64,000 nt of DNA, taken from positions 1,860,001 through 1,924,000 of the forward strand of contig OY752145.1 of assembly GCA_963573315.1 (NCBI GenBank), written 5' to 3'. A program made the position numbers and the translations under genes. The stretch comes from Entomortierella parvispora. Taxonomy: Eukaryota; Mortierellomycota; Mortierellomycetes; Mortierellales; Mortierellaceae. This document shows, in pieces, positions 22,911 to 34,661 of this stretch (positions within the stretch are counted from its first letter, which is position 1; the number at the start of each line of letters is the position of its first letter). The notes under the pieces are model-generated. The model saw only the letters and a list, made by a program, of their open reading frames with translations. It was not told the DNA's origin and did not search any database.

Positions 22911-23101
22911 TGCGAAAGTTACTGAACGAGAAGGAAGGTGTTTGAATGGTGGAAGGGAGGAATCGGGCACGGTTTGTACCTGGTGGCACCAGCCGTTTTT
23001 TTGCCCCAAGCCACTTTGGTAAACCTTGAATAAAACTATTCTCAGATTATTAAAACTCACTTCAAGTCTTTAATAAACTTTTTTGAACTTTTTCAACATC
23101 A

Positions 23102-26100
23102 TCATTGGCGATATTGTGGCTGCGGCTGATGCTGCGGTGGCTGCCGGGATCCATGCTGTTGCGATGGGTAGCCATGTGGCGATTGTTGACGGTTCAATGC
23201 TTGATTCATGGTCAGATGCGGGTGTGTGCCTCGCGGTGGGGAGACAGCCGACGCGACATACGAGCCCCCCATGGGGTGGCCTCCTGAAGATCCAGGGGAC
23301 GTCACTCGGCGATGTGCCGGTGGAGAAGGGGAGTGTTGTCGAAAGTACGGCGAACCATGGATCGGAGGAAGGGTCGGGTGAGTTGGGGGAGAGTGGTAAA
23401 GCGATGGGGGTTGCGGCGAGGGTGGTCGTTGATGGGCGACCGACTGAGATGAATATCCTTGTGAGGATACCAAAGGTGCAGTTGCAGCGACCTTCCTTGC
23501 GCGCGACGGTGGTCCCGGGACTGGCGATGTTTGCAAGGTGGTCGCCGCTCCCGCTCCGACCACAATGTTCATAGGCGCCTCTTGTCCAGCGCTCTCGGGA
23601 TCCTTTGGTTTGGCAGTCCTGGTGGTCTGTGCAGTCACTTTCCTGGCTCTGGGTGCTTTGTTGGCCGAGGCCGCTCCTGCAGTATCAACCTTTTTCTTTT
23701 TGATGTTGGCAAGCAAGGAGTGATAGACTGCTAAATCAGCTGCATTCATCGAGGGACTCAATCCTCCCGAAGACACCGCAGGCGTGACCTCAGGTGCAGA
23801 TTTGCCAGATTCCTCGTCATCGATAACCATGGGCATGGATATGTTTTCCCCAGAATTCTGAGCAGTAACTTGAAGCTCAGCCTCAATAGCTGCCTTTTTT
23901 CGCTTTCTGGAAGGCACACCTGCAGATGTCATCGTCGTAGCAACCATTGGTCCTACCGCATTAGAAACGAGAGGAGTAGCTGGGAGGGCGACCTGTGTTT
24001 GAGAAGGCTCCGGCGCAGGGGACGACACTGGTTGCGCGCTGGGCGATTTCGAGGGCGAGAGTGCTGATGTCAAAGGAGTCGCTGTAGTCAGGGTTGCTGG
24101 CGCTCGTGTTGGAGCTGAGGGGGGGTTAATGGGACGGGATACGTTGGGTAAGGCAGGAGTGCCCCGTGCACTCGAATATTTTGACGGTGTCAGAATTGGT
24201 TTGATCTTTGACGTGCTCGGGTCAATTTCGCGGCCTGTTTGCTTCTGGACCTTCTCTTTCAATTGACTGTACTGTCGAGATATTTCATAAGAGGTCATCC
24301 ATCCTTGAGGGAATGCTTGTACCAGCTATACAAAGTCCAGAAGCACTAGAGTTAGTTTCAGGCAGTCTCTATGTTGAGTGAAATATCTAGCTCTTGGGGT
24401 CAAAAGTCTTACAACTTGATATGCATCCTTCCGAGTTTTCGATTCCGTGGATGGCGGAGGTTGGTTTTCATCAATTGCAAAAAACTCTTGCTTTACCGCC
24501 AAGAGCTCCATAAACTTCTCCATCGACTCCCAAAGTAATAGACGCACATCCTGGCTCCAAGGAAACTTGCGTCTGTCTAAAGATTTGAAATAAAGTGTTA
24601 GCCAGTAGTCAAAAGGGATGACTCGCGAAAGACTGGCAGCTGCAGAGTTCTCGACCTACCCTCCCCCTCTGTCATTTCCACATCGTCGTCATTGTCTTTC
24701 TCAGTGGGAAATGGCCTATCCACTAAGCCTGCTGATTTCGACAACAATCCTACTCTCTTTCTGAACTGATCTAGTAGGCGCACCCTTTGCTCCTCCAATG
24801 ACGTGATCCAAGATGGTAAAATATTCTTGTAGATTAATTTCTAATTCATAAAACACAAATCAGTTAGAACCACTGCATTCATACCAATGGATAAAGCACC
24901 ATACAAAGCAGATAACTCACCTTTAGAGTAAACTTGTTGTAAGGCAATACAACTTGAAGGTGGGCCAAAAAATTTTCGTCGAGGACGTATCCTGTTCCCG
25001 TCGCCAGGGCCAGCTTGGCGCACTCGAACAAAGGTGCTTTGATATGAAGCGGAAACTTGGTCTTGACCTCCCAGGTTTCTAAAATAGTATGGTCAAGGTA
25101 TCAGCACAGGACAGCATCAGAAACACGCCCAGTAATAGACAGACAAATCGAATACCTTTCCGTGCCAACTCTGCAACAATGTTGTATAGAGCCTGGACAT
25201 CTTTCTGCAAAGGTTCCAGAGATTTGGTGCCCTTTCCTTTGGCATTTTGCCCATCACCTACAGCAGCCTTTGGCTTTGCTGTTGATTTTGTTGTCGCTGA
25301 CGAGGATGATTCCATGCCAGAGTCCTGAACCGCTGTGGTAGATGCCGAAGCCTCTTCCGAGCCACTTGCTTTTGCCGTCGGCTTCTTTAGTTTTGGCTTT
25401 GAAGGCGACGGCGAACTTGGCGGTGGCGTTGACATTTCGGTGTTTTCGTCTGCAGGTGGAGGTGAATCAATCCGAACAGAGCGTGTTGGGGCGGTAATGT
25501 TTGTCGAACTTGTTGGCTCTGTATCCAAGGTTGCCGCCGTTGCACTACTGCTCTTTGATGACTTTGCTCTGGGTTTTTTTAGTGTAGGTTTGGTCTCCTT
25601 GTCCGAATCCCTGTTTGCCTCACTCTCTTTAATAGCAGCCTTGGCAACCTCCTTTGTGACATCTTTGGTCGTGTCCTTTGTGTCTTTGGTCACTGCTTTT
25701 CCTTTTGAGGCTGGCGCCTTCTTCTTGGCAGGGGTGGCAGAGGTGCTATTTTGTCCTGCTTCTGCCAAAGCCGTTCCTGCCGTTACTTCAGAAGGTACAG
25801 TTGATGCTGCTGCGGATACACTAGAGGCTGGTGTCTTGGTTGATTTTGACTTCTCTTCTGGTTCGCTAGCCTCGGATGCTGAATCGTTTGCATTTTCCAC
25901 AATTGCTAGGCTTGATGCCTTGGCTACTTTTGTTCCCGAGCCCTTACTTGTGCTGGAAGGCGATGCACTGGCTGGCGCTCTCCTTCTTACAATTTTTTTC
26001 TGCCTCTGTCCAGCATCAGATGAATCACTAATAGGAACAACGGCGATCAGTTACCGATAACAGACGTGACATTGATGTTCAAATAAAAGCAGCTTTGCTT

Positions 26101-27283
26101 ACTTGTCTTCAACAGTTTCCACAGGTCCCCGAAAGGCGAAAAATCCATCAATCTTTGGTCGAATCATACCAATGGCTTCCAGCATCATTTCACTGTCATC
26201 AATAAATTCGTCCTCAATGTCGTAGTGCTCAGAGTCCCATCGACTCGGCCGCTTGCTTGTAAATCCCTGTTGAAGCGAATCATATCATACGGTTAGTGTC
26301 GACGCTGTGGAGTCTGAACAGTGCGCACGCCAACGGCTCAAGGCTGCACGACATGACACGTCAGTGCGCGGACCACTCAATCTCAAATTTCTCTGTAAAT
26401 TAAAAAGGTGAATGAGGCGCGCAAGGTCGAATCTGTGTGCAACCATGCAGAGGGTCCCCTTTCCCCCTGATTTTGTGAACTCCAGGGAGAAATCTGAGCT
26501 GTCGGAAAAAGGCAGGTGGAGAAGACAAATGTATCTTTTACTGTGCCAAGGGTGAGGCACATGGGGTGACAATCCTTCAGTCTGGACATCCGGAGGACAC
26601 GGTTGATCAACAGCTGCAAGGCAATATCTTACCTCTTCATCTTCATCTTCGTCTTCCCCCTCGTTTCCGTTTTCGTCCATGTTGGCGTACTTTTCGGTTA
26701 GGGCCTCGAGGAAGTCCTTGGGTTCACGCGGACGAGTCTCAGAGTCTTCTTCCTCGTCATCGTCATCCTCGGGGTCATCGTCATCATCTTCGTCCTCAGC
26801 CTCCCCTTCTCCTTCGGCGTCGTCCTCGTCCTCATCATCGTCTGCGCCATCATCCTCCTCCTCAGCCTCACTCTCGTCTTCCTCGCCCTCTGGTTGGTCA
26901 ATATCCATGGCGGCGCTGTCTTTCGAGTCGGTAGTCGCTGAGCTGAGGGCGCTCTGTTTAATGTTGGGTGAGGAGGAGGTCGAGGTTGTGCCACCGGTTT
27001 TGGAAGGCACAAGAAGCTGAGCACTTTTTTGCTGCCGGTTCTCTTGCTCCTGACGAACCAGGTCCGCATAAGAGATGATGGCATGTGGGTTCTCCTTGAG
27101 AGAGTAAAAAATTCGAACGGCACCATTCGGCACCACTGCTCCCTTCTTGGCGCGTTTAGACTTGGAATTGGAGTCTACTAAGGAGGTCGCGTTGGATGTC
27201 AAGTTGGCTGCGTTGGCAAGGAATGCAGCACCACCCATGGCACTGGCCATGAGGTCGGAGGGGGGCGAAGGGAAGGGCGTCAT
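23102..27283 (-). CDS. Ubinuclein/Hpc2-like subunit of a HIR-type histone chaperone
   Basis: Seven exons, complement(join(23102..24325,24413..24576,24660..24840,24921..25078,25156..26027,26103..26266,26633..27283)), 1137 aa. Ubinuclein/Hpc2 proteins help HIRA/Hir deposit H3.3-H4 independently of replication. Exon 1 ends with a long acidic tract (about residues 130-185) and FLEALTEKYANMDENG. The Hpc2-related motif is in exon 2: SEHYDIEDEFIDDSEMMLEA. After a long Lys/Ser/Ala-rich linker, exons 3-6 give the ubinuclein middle domain: LYNIVAELARKETWEVKTK, APLFECAKLALATGTGYVLD, VVLPYNKFTLKKLIYKN, RVRLLDQFRKRVGLL. The C-terminal ~400 residues are disordered and Pro/Ser/Gln-rich. Intron 1 (366 nt) is unusually long for this window. 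Confidence 0.88.
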
Positions 27284-28721
27284 TGAACAAGCCCGTGTAT
27301 GGATGTAGTGATTGATGCCAATGCGGACTGGACAAGGATGACGATGGGTGAGATGTGGTAGCGGAGGGTGGTGGAGAGGATGATCCGGCAGACAAGGGAA
27401 AGGCCAAGGAGAACTGCAGGGATGGTGGTTTGGGAGAGTGCAATGGAATGTCTGCGGCCTTTGGGGATGTTCCTTCAGCGAGTTCGTGGGTTCGGTTGGT
27501 CAGATCCGATGGCGACGGGTCAAAGTCACCGAATCGTGGCAGTCAAGCCAGAAGGGTCGGGCGGACGGACGGACGGACAGCCGTCACCTGAAGGCGACAC
27601 TGGACGAAGACTGCCGCACCAGTAGGCCAGCAGGCAGACAAGGCAAGGCAAAAGTGCCGACACAGACAGAGGCAGGCAGACAGGCAGACAGACAGGCAGA
27701 CAGACAAAAATCCCTGCCTGGTGTGGTCTGGTCTGGTCCGGATGGATGAATGCCTGTGCCTCAACAGCACAAGGCAGCGATTCTTGATTTCGAGTTCCCC
27801 CTTTTTCCGCTTGGAAGGCTTGCTCTGCTCTGTTCTGCTCAAGCTGTTTGTGCGCGTCCTGCTTCTCTACCTGCGACCGACCACCGCTGGGGTTCGCTTC
27901 ACCACAGTGATTTCGTCCTGTTCTTCCTTCACTCCTTCCTTGCCTTCACCCCACCTCTGTCCTGGCGCCAGGTGTGTGTGTTGAAAACGGTGCAAAATAT
28001 CAATGAACGCGTTTTTCTTCGAAACTTATTTTTTATTTTCTTTGGCCTACATTCCCTTCACCCTGACCCTCCTAAATTCTACCTGTCATTCTTTAATCCA
28101 CCTCCACACATGTCTCCCAATCGACCGTACTCTTTCTGCTTGACAGAGCGCACTAAAAAGTCCATATCGACAAGACGCTCTCTGCATATCAGATAAAGAA
28201 AAATATTATAATAAATAAACACTGTAAATAAAATGATAAAAAGCATGAGACTGGATAGAAAGAATGTCAAACACAAGAGTGATGACCATGACACTGCGAG
28301 TCAATGGCCATGTAAAACAAGTAGAATGTAGTGGTTTGATCTTCCCCTTGAATAGTTGGTAGCCACAAGAAGCGTCATAACGATAATAGACGAGCGGTTG
28401 TTCAACTGGGGTGAAAGTGAAAGTGTGAGCATAGATGGGAAAAAGGAAAATATCCTGGAACATGGAGGGAATTGCTTTCGTCCATTGCGACAAAGGAATT
28501 ATTTATTTTGCTTGAGGAACAGATGAGGGGAAAGATGGTGTCGAAAGGCAAGGGCGTGATGCTGTGAGAAGAGACACGACCAGGTACGGGAAGGCAGTAA
28601 ATACGATATTTTCATCGGTGACGCAAAATCCCCATTTTTTTTTAGAAACTCCCGGGTCGCGCTTCTTGCCAGGCCCTATTCCTTCTTCCTCATATATAGT
28701 ATCAGTTTATAGAGTGCAACC
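27284..28721. other. Intergenic, 1.4 kb, promoters of ubinuclein (-) and PTRHD1 (+)
   Basis: Divergent start codons at 27283 and 28722. Contains GGACGGACGGACGGAC near 27565 and an imperfect CAGG/CAGA array at 27655-27707. A minus-strand frame 28206-28463 from an ATG (MFQDIFLFPIYAHTFTFTPV...) has some protein character and two hydrophobic stretches, but no splice partner or family; it is left unannotated. No RNA gene seen. Confidence 0.4.
27655..27707. repeat. Imperfect CAGA/CAGG tetranucleotide array
   Basis: About 50 bp of CAGACAGAGGCAGGCAGACA-type units, about 370-425 bp upstream of the ubinuclein start. Same motif as the array before ATG4. Confidence 0.8.
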
Positions 28722-29367
28722 ATGGCCGATCCGCTCACAATGTTTATCGTGATCCGCAAGGATCTCATAAAGGTACATCAAAGCCCGATCCAAGGTGTCT
28801 TTTTAAGCGTTATAACCCCTTGTCATCCACGGATAAGTTCTAATTTCATTTCTTCGATGCAACTCAACAGACACTTGGTTGGTCAACAGGAAGGTAAGAC
28901 AGAGCACAGTGTTTCCCTCAAGCATATACCATTCAACGCAACTGTGCGCTGACAGCATTTTCCACCCGCATTGCTCACTAGTGTCATCGCTCAGGCGTGC
29001 CACGCTTCAACGGCCGTATTGCAAAAGACTCAAGATCTCCACGACACGCGCGAGTATCTCGCCGACATTAACAACATGCACAAGGTCGTCTTAGAGGTAC
29101 TATAGAACTAGCAGCCATCAACCCAGTTTTCTATGATGTCCTGTAGCTCCTTTTAATTTAACCAAATTGTGGTTGATCATGGCGCAAATATAGGTTAAAA
29201 ATCTGCCACAGCTTGAAGCCTTGGCAGCTAGTTTGTCTGGATTGGAGGTACCCCATGTCACTTGGAGAGAACAGCCAGAAAATATCCTTACTTGCCTCTC
29301 TACATCACCCATTCGAAGAAGTCAGGAGGTCAAGGACGCTTTCAAAAAGTGCTCGTTATTTCGTTGA
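28722..29367 (+). CDS. PTRHD1: PTRHD1-type peptidyl-tRNA hydrolase-like protein
   Basis: Four exons, join(28722..28772,28871..28893,28982..29096,29194..29367), 120 aa. The PTH2-fold family hydrolyses peptidyl-tRNA; PTRHD1 members are a conserved, less-studied branch. Order of motifs: MADPLTMFIVIRKDLIK, TLGWSTGSVIAQACHASTAV (human PTRHD1: ALVAQACHAATAAL), DTREYLADINNMHKVVLEV, then VTWREQPENILTCLSTSP and the C-terminal KKCSLFR (human LEQPENIATCIALRP and KKFRLFK). Exon 2 is only 23 nt. Length and C terminus fit the family exactly. It is convergent with the NKP2-like gene, with 97 bp between stop codons. Confidence 0.92.
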
Positions 29368-29464
29368 CCAAATAAAAAAATAGAAAGATATTTTACATTT
29401 GTAATGTACAGTTTGCTATGGGTTGCGACGTGGTATTCTGCTATCAAGGCGCTATATGAGACCA

Positions 29465-30290
29465 TTATGGGTTGGCCGAAGTTCTTTCCATGATGGCATT
29501 GCTCAATTCCAACAATTCCTACAAGCAAGGATATAATTCGTAATAGGAATGTCAGTAATTGCCTTCCAAGCCCTTAGATGGGGGGCGGACAAAAATGGGG
29601 CCGTACCTGAATATCCTTCATAAGTGCCTCTTCATCTACACCGGTCGATGGCTTGTCAGGCACAACCACAGCTTCCATGTCGCGGTCGAGACTACAAGAA
29701 GTTGAACAAAAGTGGTCAGGAAGTTGCCTCACTCTATCTGCTTCCCAAATAAGTCTTCTCTTTCTAATCCACTTACTCTTGGAAATCTTTTGCAATACTG
29801 TTGCATTCATTTTCAAGTTGTCGGATTTCCTTCTTGAAGATTCGTTCTGCTAGGACGAGTTCCTGGATTGCTTGCTCCAGCGTCAAGCTCTTGTCAACAT
29901 CCTAAATTGACGCCCGAATTTGGGATGAGTATGTGACACATCCGCCAGAACGTATCTCTCTTAGTGACATGGACACGACTCTACCTCAATATCCATATCG
30001 TCCTCGCTTAGTACGAAGGAGCTTTCTTCGCTGGTTTTGGATGATTCGGCATCGGGCTGTGAGGGTTGCTGATCCAGATGGAAGGGATTCCTCCTGACCT
30101 CGATATCAATGTTTCGTCGCACCTTGTTGCGAACATGATGACGGGAGTCCAAGTAAGCTCTGTAGAGGCTTTTGATATCTGGGTGGTTCTTGTAGGCAGA
30201 AGGGAAGAAGTTTGCAAACTGTTGAAAGGTCACGCTGTCGTGGAGCTCATTCCCGACAAGGAATGAGGAGAGGAGGTCTTTTTCTTTCAT
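29465..30290 (-). CDS. NKP2: Kinetochore protein of the Cnl2/NKP2 family
   Basis: Four exons, complement(join(29465..29518,29607..29691,29777..29901,29985..30290)), 189 aa. Nkp2/Cnl2 is a small non-essential member of the inner-kinetochore (Ctf19/CCAN) network. The family signature is at the N terminus: KEKDLLSSFLVGNELHDSVT, FQQFANFFPSAYKNHPDIKS and LYRAYLDSRHHVRNKVRRNI. This matches the usual order of an E..LL..FL start, a QF..LFP box, and an LY...QR...V..NI box. Exon 2 forms a coiled coil (LEQAIQELVLAERIFKKEIR). The start at 30290 is the ATG preceding KEKDLL. The frame is open further upstream but has no family character. Confidence 0.82.
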
Positions 30291-30578
30291 GCTGGGGCCC
30301 AAGTTTTCCTGAAGGTCTAGCCGAGGAGACACGCAGTGCTGATGGTTCTGATGAGACTCCTTTCTGATGAGTGACAAGACTGAATGACGGGTCGGTTGGT
30401 CGCGCTCTTGGTGTGGGTTGTGGTGATGAGAGTCTCTGCTCTGGGCGGGTCTGCAAAAGAAACACAAAATTTCGCGTGTTTCTGTGGCTTTTTGTTCAAC
30501 AACTCAAAAGGGTCCTGTCCTGAATCGTTTCCACCACATTCATTCACTCTTTCTCGTAAACTCATCGCACCGACAGCC
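30291..30578. promoter_or_regulatory. Compact divergent promoter (NKP2-like / NSE1)
   Basis: Only 288 bp separate two outward start codons, so both genes must share promoter DNA. Both products act on chromosomes (kinetochore; Smc5/6). Co-regulation is inference. Confidence 0.6.
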
Positions 30579-31893
30579 ATGACCACATCAGGATTCACAG
30601 ACCTGCATCGACTCTACTTGCAGGCGGCCATCTCCAAGCGTCTCATGACCGAGGACACCGCACAGGATCTGTACAGCCAAGTCTGCACTGCGACAGAAGG
30701 CAAGAGGACGTTTCTACACTGTTTCGCTATTTTGGTGGCAAAACAACAATGACATCTTCCATCGATGGCATAAACTCATCTTCTCCAAAATACTGCTCAT
30801 GACATATAGAGCCATACAACCGAGACAACTTTACGGATTTTATTACACAGTTAAACGAAGGACTTAATAGTGTGGAGCTGGAATTTCGACGAGCTCAGGA
30901 CGAAGTCACTGGCGTTCCCGTCATTGCGCTGGTAACTTATTGTCAAATCCTCGATCCAAGATTGCGTCAAAGGGCAGTTCACTCTTGGTTTTCTAACCGA
31001 CTGTATTTTTCATGTCTTGAACTGTTGACTGTTTAGACAAATACCAATGGACAAAAGATTGCACAGGTTGCGACAAGATACAGTCCAACAGAACTGGAGT
31101 ATTTTAAACATTTGGTAAGAGCACCAGAAGAGATCAACTTTTCAGGAGCATCAACTCGGTGGAGACGTAACTGGGGGTTGCTTCCATGTTCAGAAATTGC
31201 ATAGTGGCAAAGACATTGATAGAATCTAACCCTGTGACAATTGCTCGCCTATTAGCTTGATGCCATCATGATGTCGGATGATGAGGTGTTCTGCATCAGC
31301 TCAACGGCTGCCCTTCATGAAGCAGGAAAACTGAAGAACAAGGAAAATAAGGCCGTGGTGCTGTCAAAGAAGGACGCGGAGGCATTGCTAGAAAGATTTG
31401 TGGCCGATCAGTGGTTCATCCAATCGAGGTATATCCTTGTTACTTTATTCTCTGTGGATTTTGGTTTGAATTTTCCTACTGATCACTGTTTCTTTGCTCT
31501 CTCTCCAGTGCTGGAGCCTACTCGTTGTCTATGCGGTCACTATTGGAGTTGCAAACATACCTGAAAGAAACCTATGAAGATCAGATTCAGGAATGTACTC
31601 TCTGCATGGAGATTATCACAAAAGGACAGCGCTGTACGGTCGCTGCCTGCAATTCCCGACTTCACCAACATTGCGCTGCAGCTTATTTCAAAAACATGAA
31701 CCGCCCTGTCTGCCCAACCTGTCACAGTGCGTGGGATGGGAAGATCTTGATTGGACTTTCGGATCGGACAGCGGCACCCTCAACTGTCTGGAAGCGGAGG
31801 AAGGCGAAGGATACACAAGCGAATGGATCTGGCGCCGATGGAAGTTCTGGTGCCGTAGAGGAGGACGACAACGACGACGAGGACGACGACTGA
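30579..31893 (+). CDS. NSE1: NSE1, RING-type subunit of the SMC5-SMC6 complex
   Basis: Five exons, join(30579..30699,30810..30931,31037..31114,31256..31428,31509..31893), 292 aa. Nse1 binds Nse3/Nse4 on the Smc5/6 complex and acts in recombination repair as a ubiquitin ligase. The N-terminal winged-helix part includes FTDLHRLYLQAAISKRLMTE, FRRAQDEVTGVPVIAL and RYSPTELEYFKHLLDAIM. The C-terminal variant RING reads CTLCMEIITKGQRC, then CNSRLHQHC and CPTCHSAW. An acidic tail ends the protein (EEDDNDDEDDD). Intron 1 has a GC donor (GAAG|GCAAGA, 30700-30809); no GT site nearby gives a continuous family match. A decayed partial copy lies at 38020-38300. Confidence 0.88.
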
Positions 31894-31991
31894 TACATAT
31901 GAAAAAATAAAGTCACGTGCAACCTTTGACCTTCGAAAGTGAAATGGCGCGTCCCTTTCTCCTTCAGAACATTACTCTTTCACTCATTGAA

Positions 31992-32405
31992 ATGTCAAGT
32001 CTCTTCCGTAGGGCGTCCGTTGGGGTGCATGGAGCAGTCAAGTAAGCGGCTGGAGCCTTCGGAGTTACATGTTTCTGTGGCAGCATACATAGGGAGATGC
32101 CGTGATTCTCAATTCAATTGCTTGATATTCACCAGTGCATACTTTTGGCACGTAGCGTGCAGATAATTCGGAACTACAACAGCGGTGTAGGAAGAGGCGT
32201 CACTCCTCCCAAAGCATCAAGGACCACTACATCGTCAGGTTCTCACGAAAAGCAGGGCGTTAACAACGCTGGAGCCAAGCTGGACCCGGACAAAATCAAG
32301 GGACCAGGGGGCTTGACCATGACTCAAATCGGCAAGTTGGTGCAAGATAGTCGAGCCCGCGACCTCGAACAAATGACCAAGAAGCAACAGGGATCAAAGA
32401 AATGA
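31992..32405 (+). CDS. Small protein with mitochondrial-type presequence, unknown function
   Basis: Two exons, join(31992..32041,32156..32405), 99 aa. The donor is GTCAA|GTAAGC. The acceptor CGTAG at 32155 keeps the frame, while the CAG seven bases later would give an immediate stop. The N terminus MSSLFRRASVGVHGAV is basic, hydroxylated and lacks acids. RNYNSG resembles a matrix-protease cleavage context. The rest is polar, with TPPKASRTTTSS, LDPDKIKGPGGLTMTQIGKL and a Lys-rich end. No family recognised. It lies between NSE1 and the carboxylesterase on the same strand. Confidence 0.6.
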
Positions 32406-32639
32406 AGCAAGAATAAAACGAACTATTTTAGCGGCGCAAAAAAAGGTGGGTGGCTCTGTGTTCTGTGTTGCAATCAGCCCTCAACAAAAACACGGGCTCG
32501 GTCCACTATCGTTAAAGTGAACGATGGACATTTTCTTTGTCTCTCCTTCTTTTTCTTATCTAACCTTTCATGCATTTTCCACCTCACTTGCTCTTCATCG
32601 CCTACCCCACTCGCCTTTTCTTTTCATTATATCAAACAG

Positions 32640-34547
32640 ATGCCTGCTACACTCGGTCCTCAAATAACAATTCCTGGATGTGGTGCCGTTCAAGGTGTCC
32701 AGGTTAAGACTCAACCTTCCGTTGCAAAGTTCTTGAATGTCCCCTATGCTACAGTAACTGAACGCTGGCGTCCAGCCGTCAGAGCTACTGAATGGGGCAA
32801 TGTCCGCGATTGCACTGTACTGGGGTACGAGGGATCCTTTAGCTGACCAACAGGCACATGAAAGAGCTGAACAAGCCAGCCACACAAATCCGTCAAGACT
32901 TAACATCTGCCTCTTTTTATTTCTCCTTATAACATTAGACCAGCATGCCCACAGCCGACCCAATTGGATCCTATGGCAAGTATGAACCAGGATGATAAAA
33001 GTCCTTCGGTCATCACCTACTCCGAGGAGCACTGTTTGAACCTCAACATCTTTGTGCCGTTCGAACATCTCTCCAAGGCCAATACTCTGATTCCTGTCAT
33101 GGTCTGGATTCACGGCGGAGGTTTTGTTCACGGAAGCAATGCCCTCCCTATCTACGACGGAGCCAACTTTGTGGCACATTCGATCCGTATAGGACGACCT
33201 GTGATTCTTGTCACTATCAATTATCGACTGAACTATCTTGGCTTTCTATCCTCGGCCGAACTGAAGCATGATGCAAACCTTCCTCAAAATCTGGGACTGT
33301 CTCGCGGCACTGTTGGCAATTGGGGTGTATTGGATCAAAAGATGGCCTTGGAGTGGGTCCAGGACCATGTGCATGTCTTTGGAGGAAACTCGAAGGATGT
33401 CACGGCCTTTGGAGAATCCGCCGGAGCCGTCTCTATTAGCTACCATCTTTTGACACCTGAACATCATGGACTGTTCCAAAAAGCCATCCTACAATCCGGA
33501 GCCGCCACGACAATGGCCGCAGGAAGGGCTGAAATCGAAGGACAGCGGTACTTTGATCACCTTTGCCGACATTTTGGCCTTCATGACTCGTCTTTGACTC
33601 ATTCAACTCCTTCGGTTCCTCCGACCACTGATCAGCCGTTGACAGGAGTTCAAAAACTGGAGCGATTGAAGGCTATCGAGGCTACAGAGTTGGTCAAAGC
33701 TGGTGACTTTGGACGTGTAGGCATGTTCACGCCCACGATCGATGACATTCTCATCCACCAAGACCCTCGCATCCAGCTCCATGATCCTCGAGCATACGAT
33801 CAAGGGCTCCAGGCTGTCATGTTGGGAGATTGTCGGGATGAGGGTCGAACCTTTGTTCCTTTCTTGGGGGCCGAATCAATGAAGAAGTGGGACCGGTTCT
33901 TTGCTCGTAACTGTCCACCAGATGAAGCCAGTCGCCGAGAATTCGAGCAGATCTACGGGATTCCCAAGACGGATAAGGAGGCTCGACAGGTTTCGTCCAA
34001 GGTGATCTCAGATTCAGTTTTTCTTTATCCCACCCATGCCACGAGTATGGCCTTGATGAATAAGGAGAACCCTGTGTTGGATCTGGTTCGGTTCCATTTT
34101 GACCGGCCTTTGAAATTGTTGGAGGATATGGGAATCCTTATCGGGGCGCACCATGCGATCGAGATCCCGTTTGTATTTGGGTCGGACGCCGCTTTGGCAT
34201 TGTTCAAGGATCCCGCAGAGAAGGAGTTGTCGCGTCGAATGATGGAGATTTGGATCCTTTTTGCTTGGGGCGAGACTAGTCGTCAGTACGGACTCACTCG
34301 TCACTTTCGGGGCGACGACTCTTTGACTGGTCCAGGGTTCATGAATGGACTTTTACCCAGCGATATTGGAGCCAAAGGTCGAGGCGAGGCTTTGGTCTTT
34401 TCAGAACAGGCGACGGTAGAGCGGGGATTGTGCGAGAGGTTGGACGATCGCACCCTGGCCTTCTGGAGAAAACATGAAAGTTGGGTCTCAGAGAAGAGGG
34501 CGAAACAATACTCAGTCAAGATGAAGAAAGGTGAACCAAAACTGTAA
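32640..34547 (+). CDS. Type-B carboxylesterase/lipase
   Basis: Two exons, join(32640..32824,32939..34547), 597 aa. The alpha/beta-hydrolase fold cleaves carboxylic ester bonds. Motifs in order: FLNVPYA near the N terminus, VMVWIHGGGFVHGS oxyanion loop, YRLNYLGFLSS, GVLDQKMALEWVQDHV, and the nucleophile elbow FGESAGAVS with Ser222. A C-terminal catalytic His is plausible at GAHHAIEIPFVFG. There is no signal peptide (MPATLGPQITIPGCGAV), so it is probably intracellular, unlike secreted fungal lipases. The substrate cannot be told from sequence. The length is normal for the family. Confidence 0.9.
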
Positions 34548-34661
34548 TAAAAAAAGTCTTTCAAAATTTGGTTTATTGTAGTTTTTTTTCTGGCATTACT
34601 CATGGGAAGCATGCCGGGATACAAAGGAGAAGAGAAGAGCAGTATGCTCGTTATGGGCCGT

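Noticed and set aside
28206-28463. Minus-strand frame MFQDIFLFPIYAHTF...
   Set aside because: Some protein-like character, but no family, splice partner or plausible promoter; left as an intergenic note.
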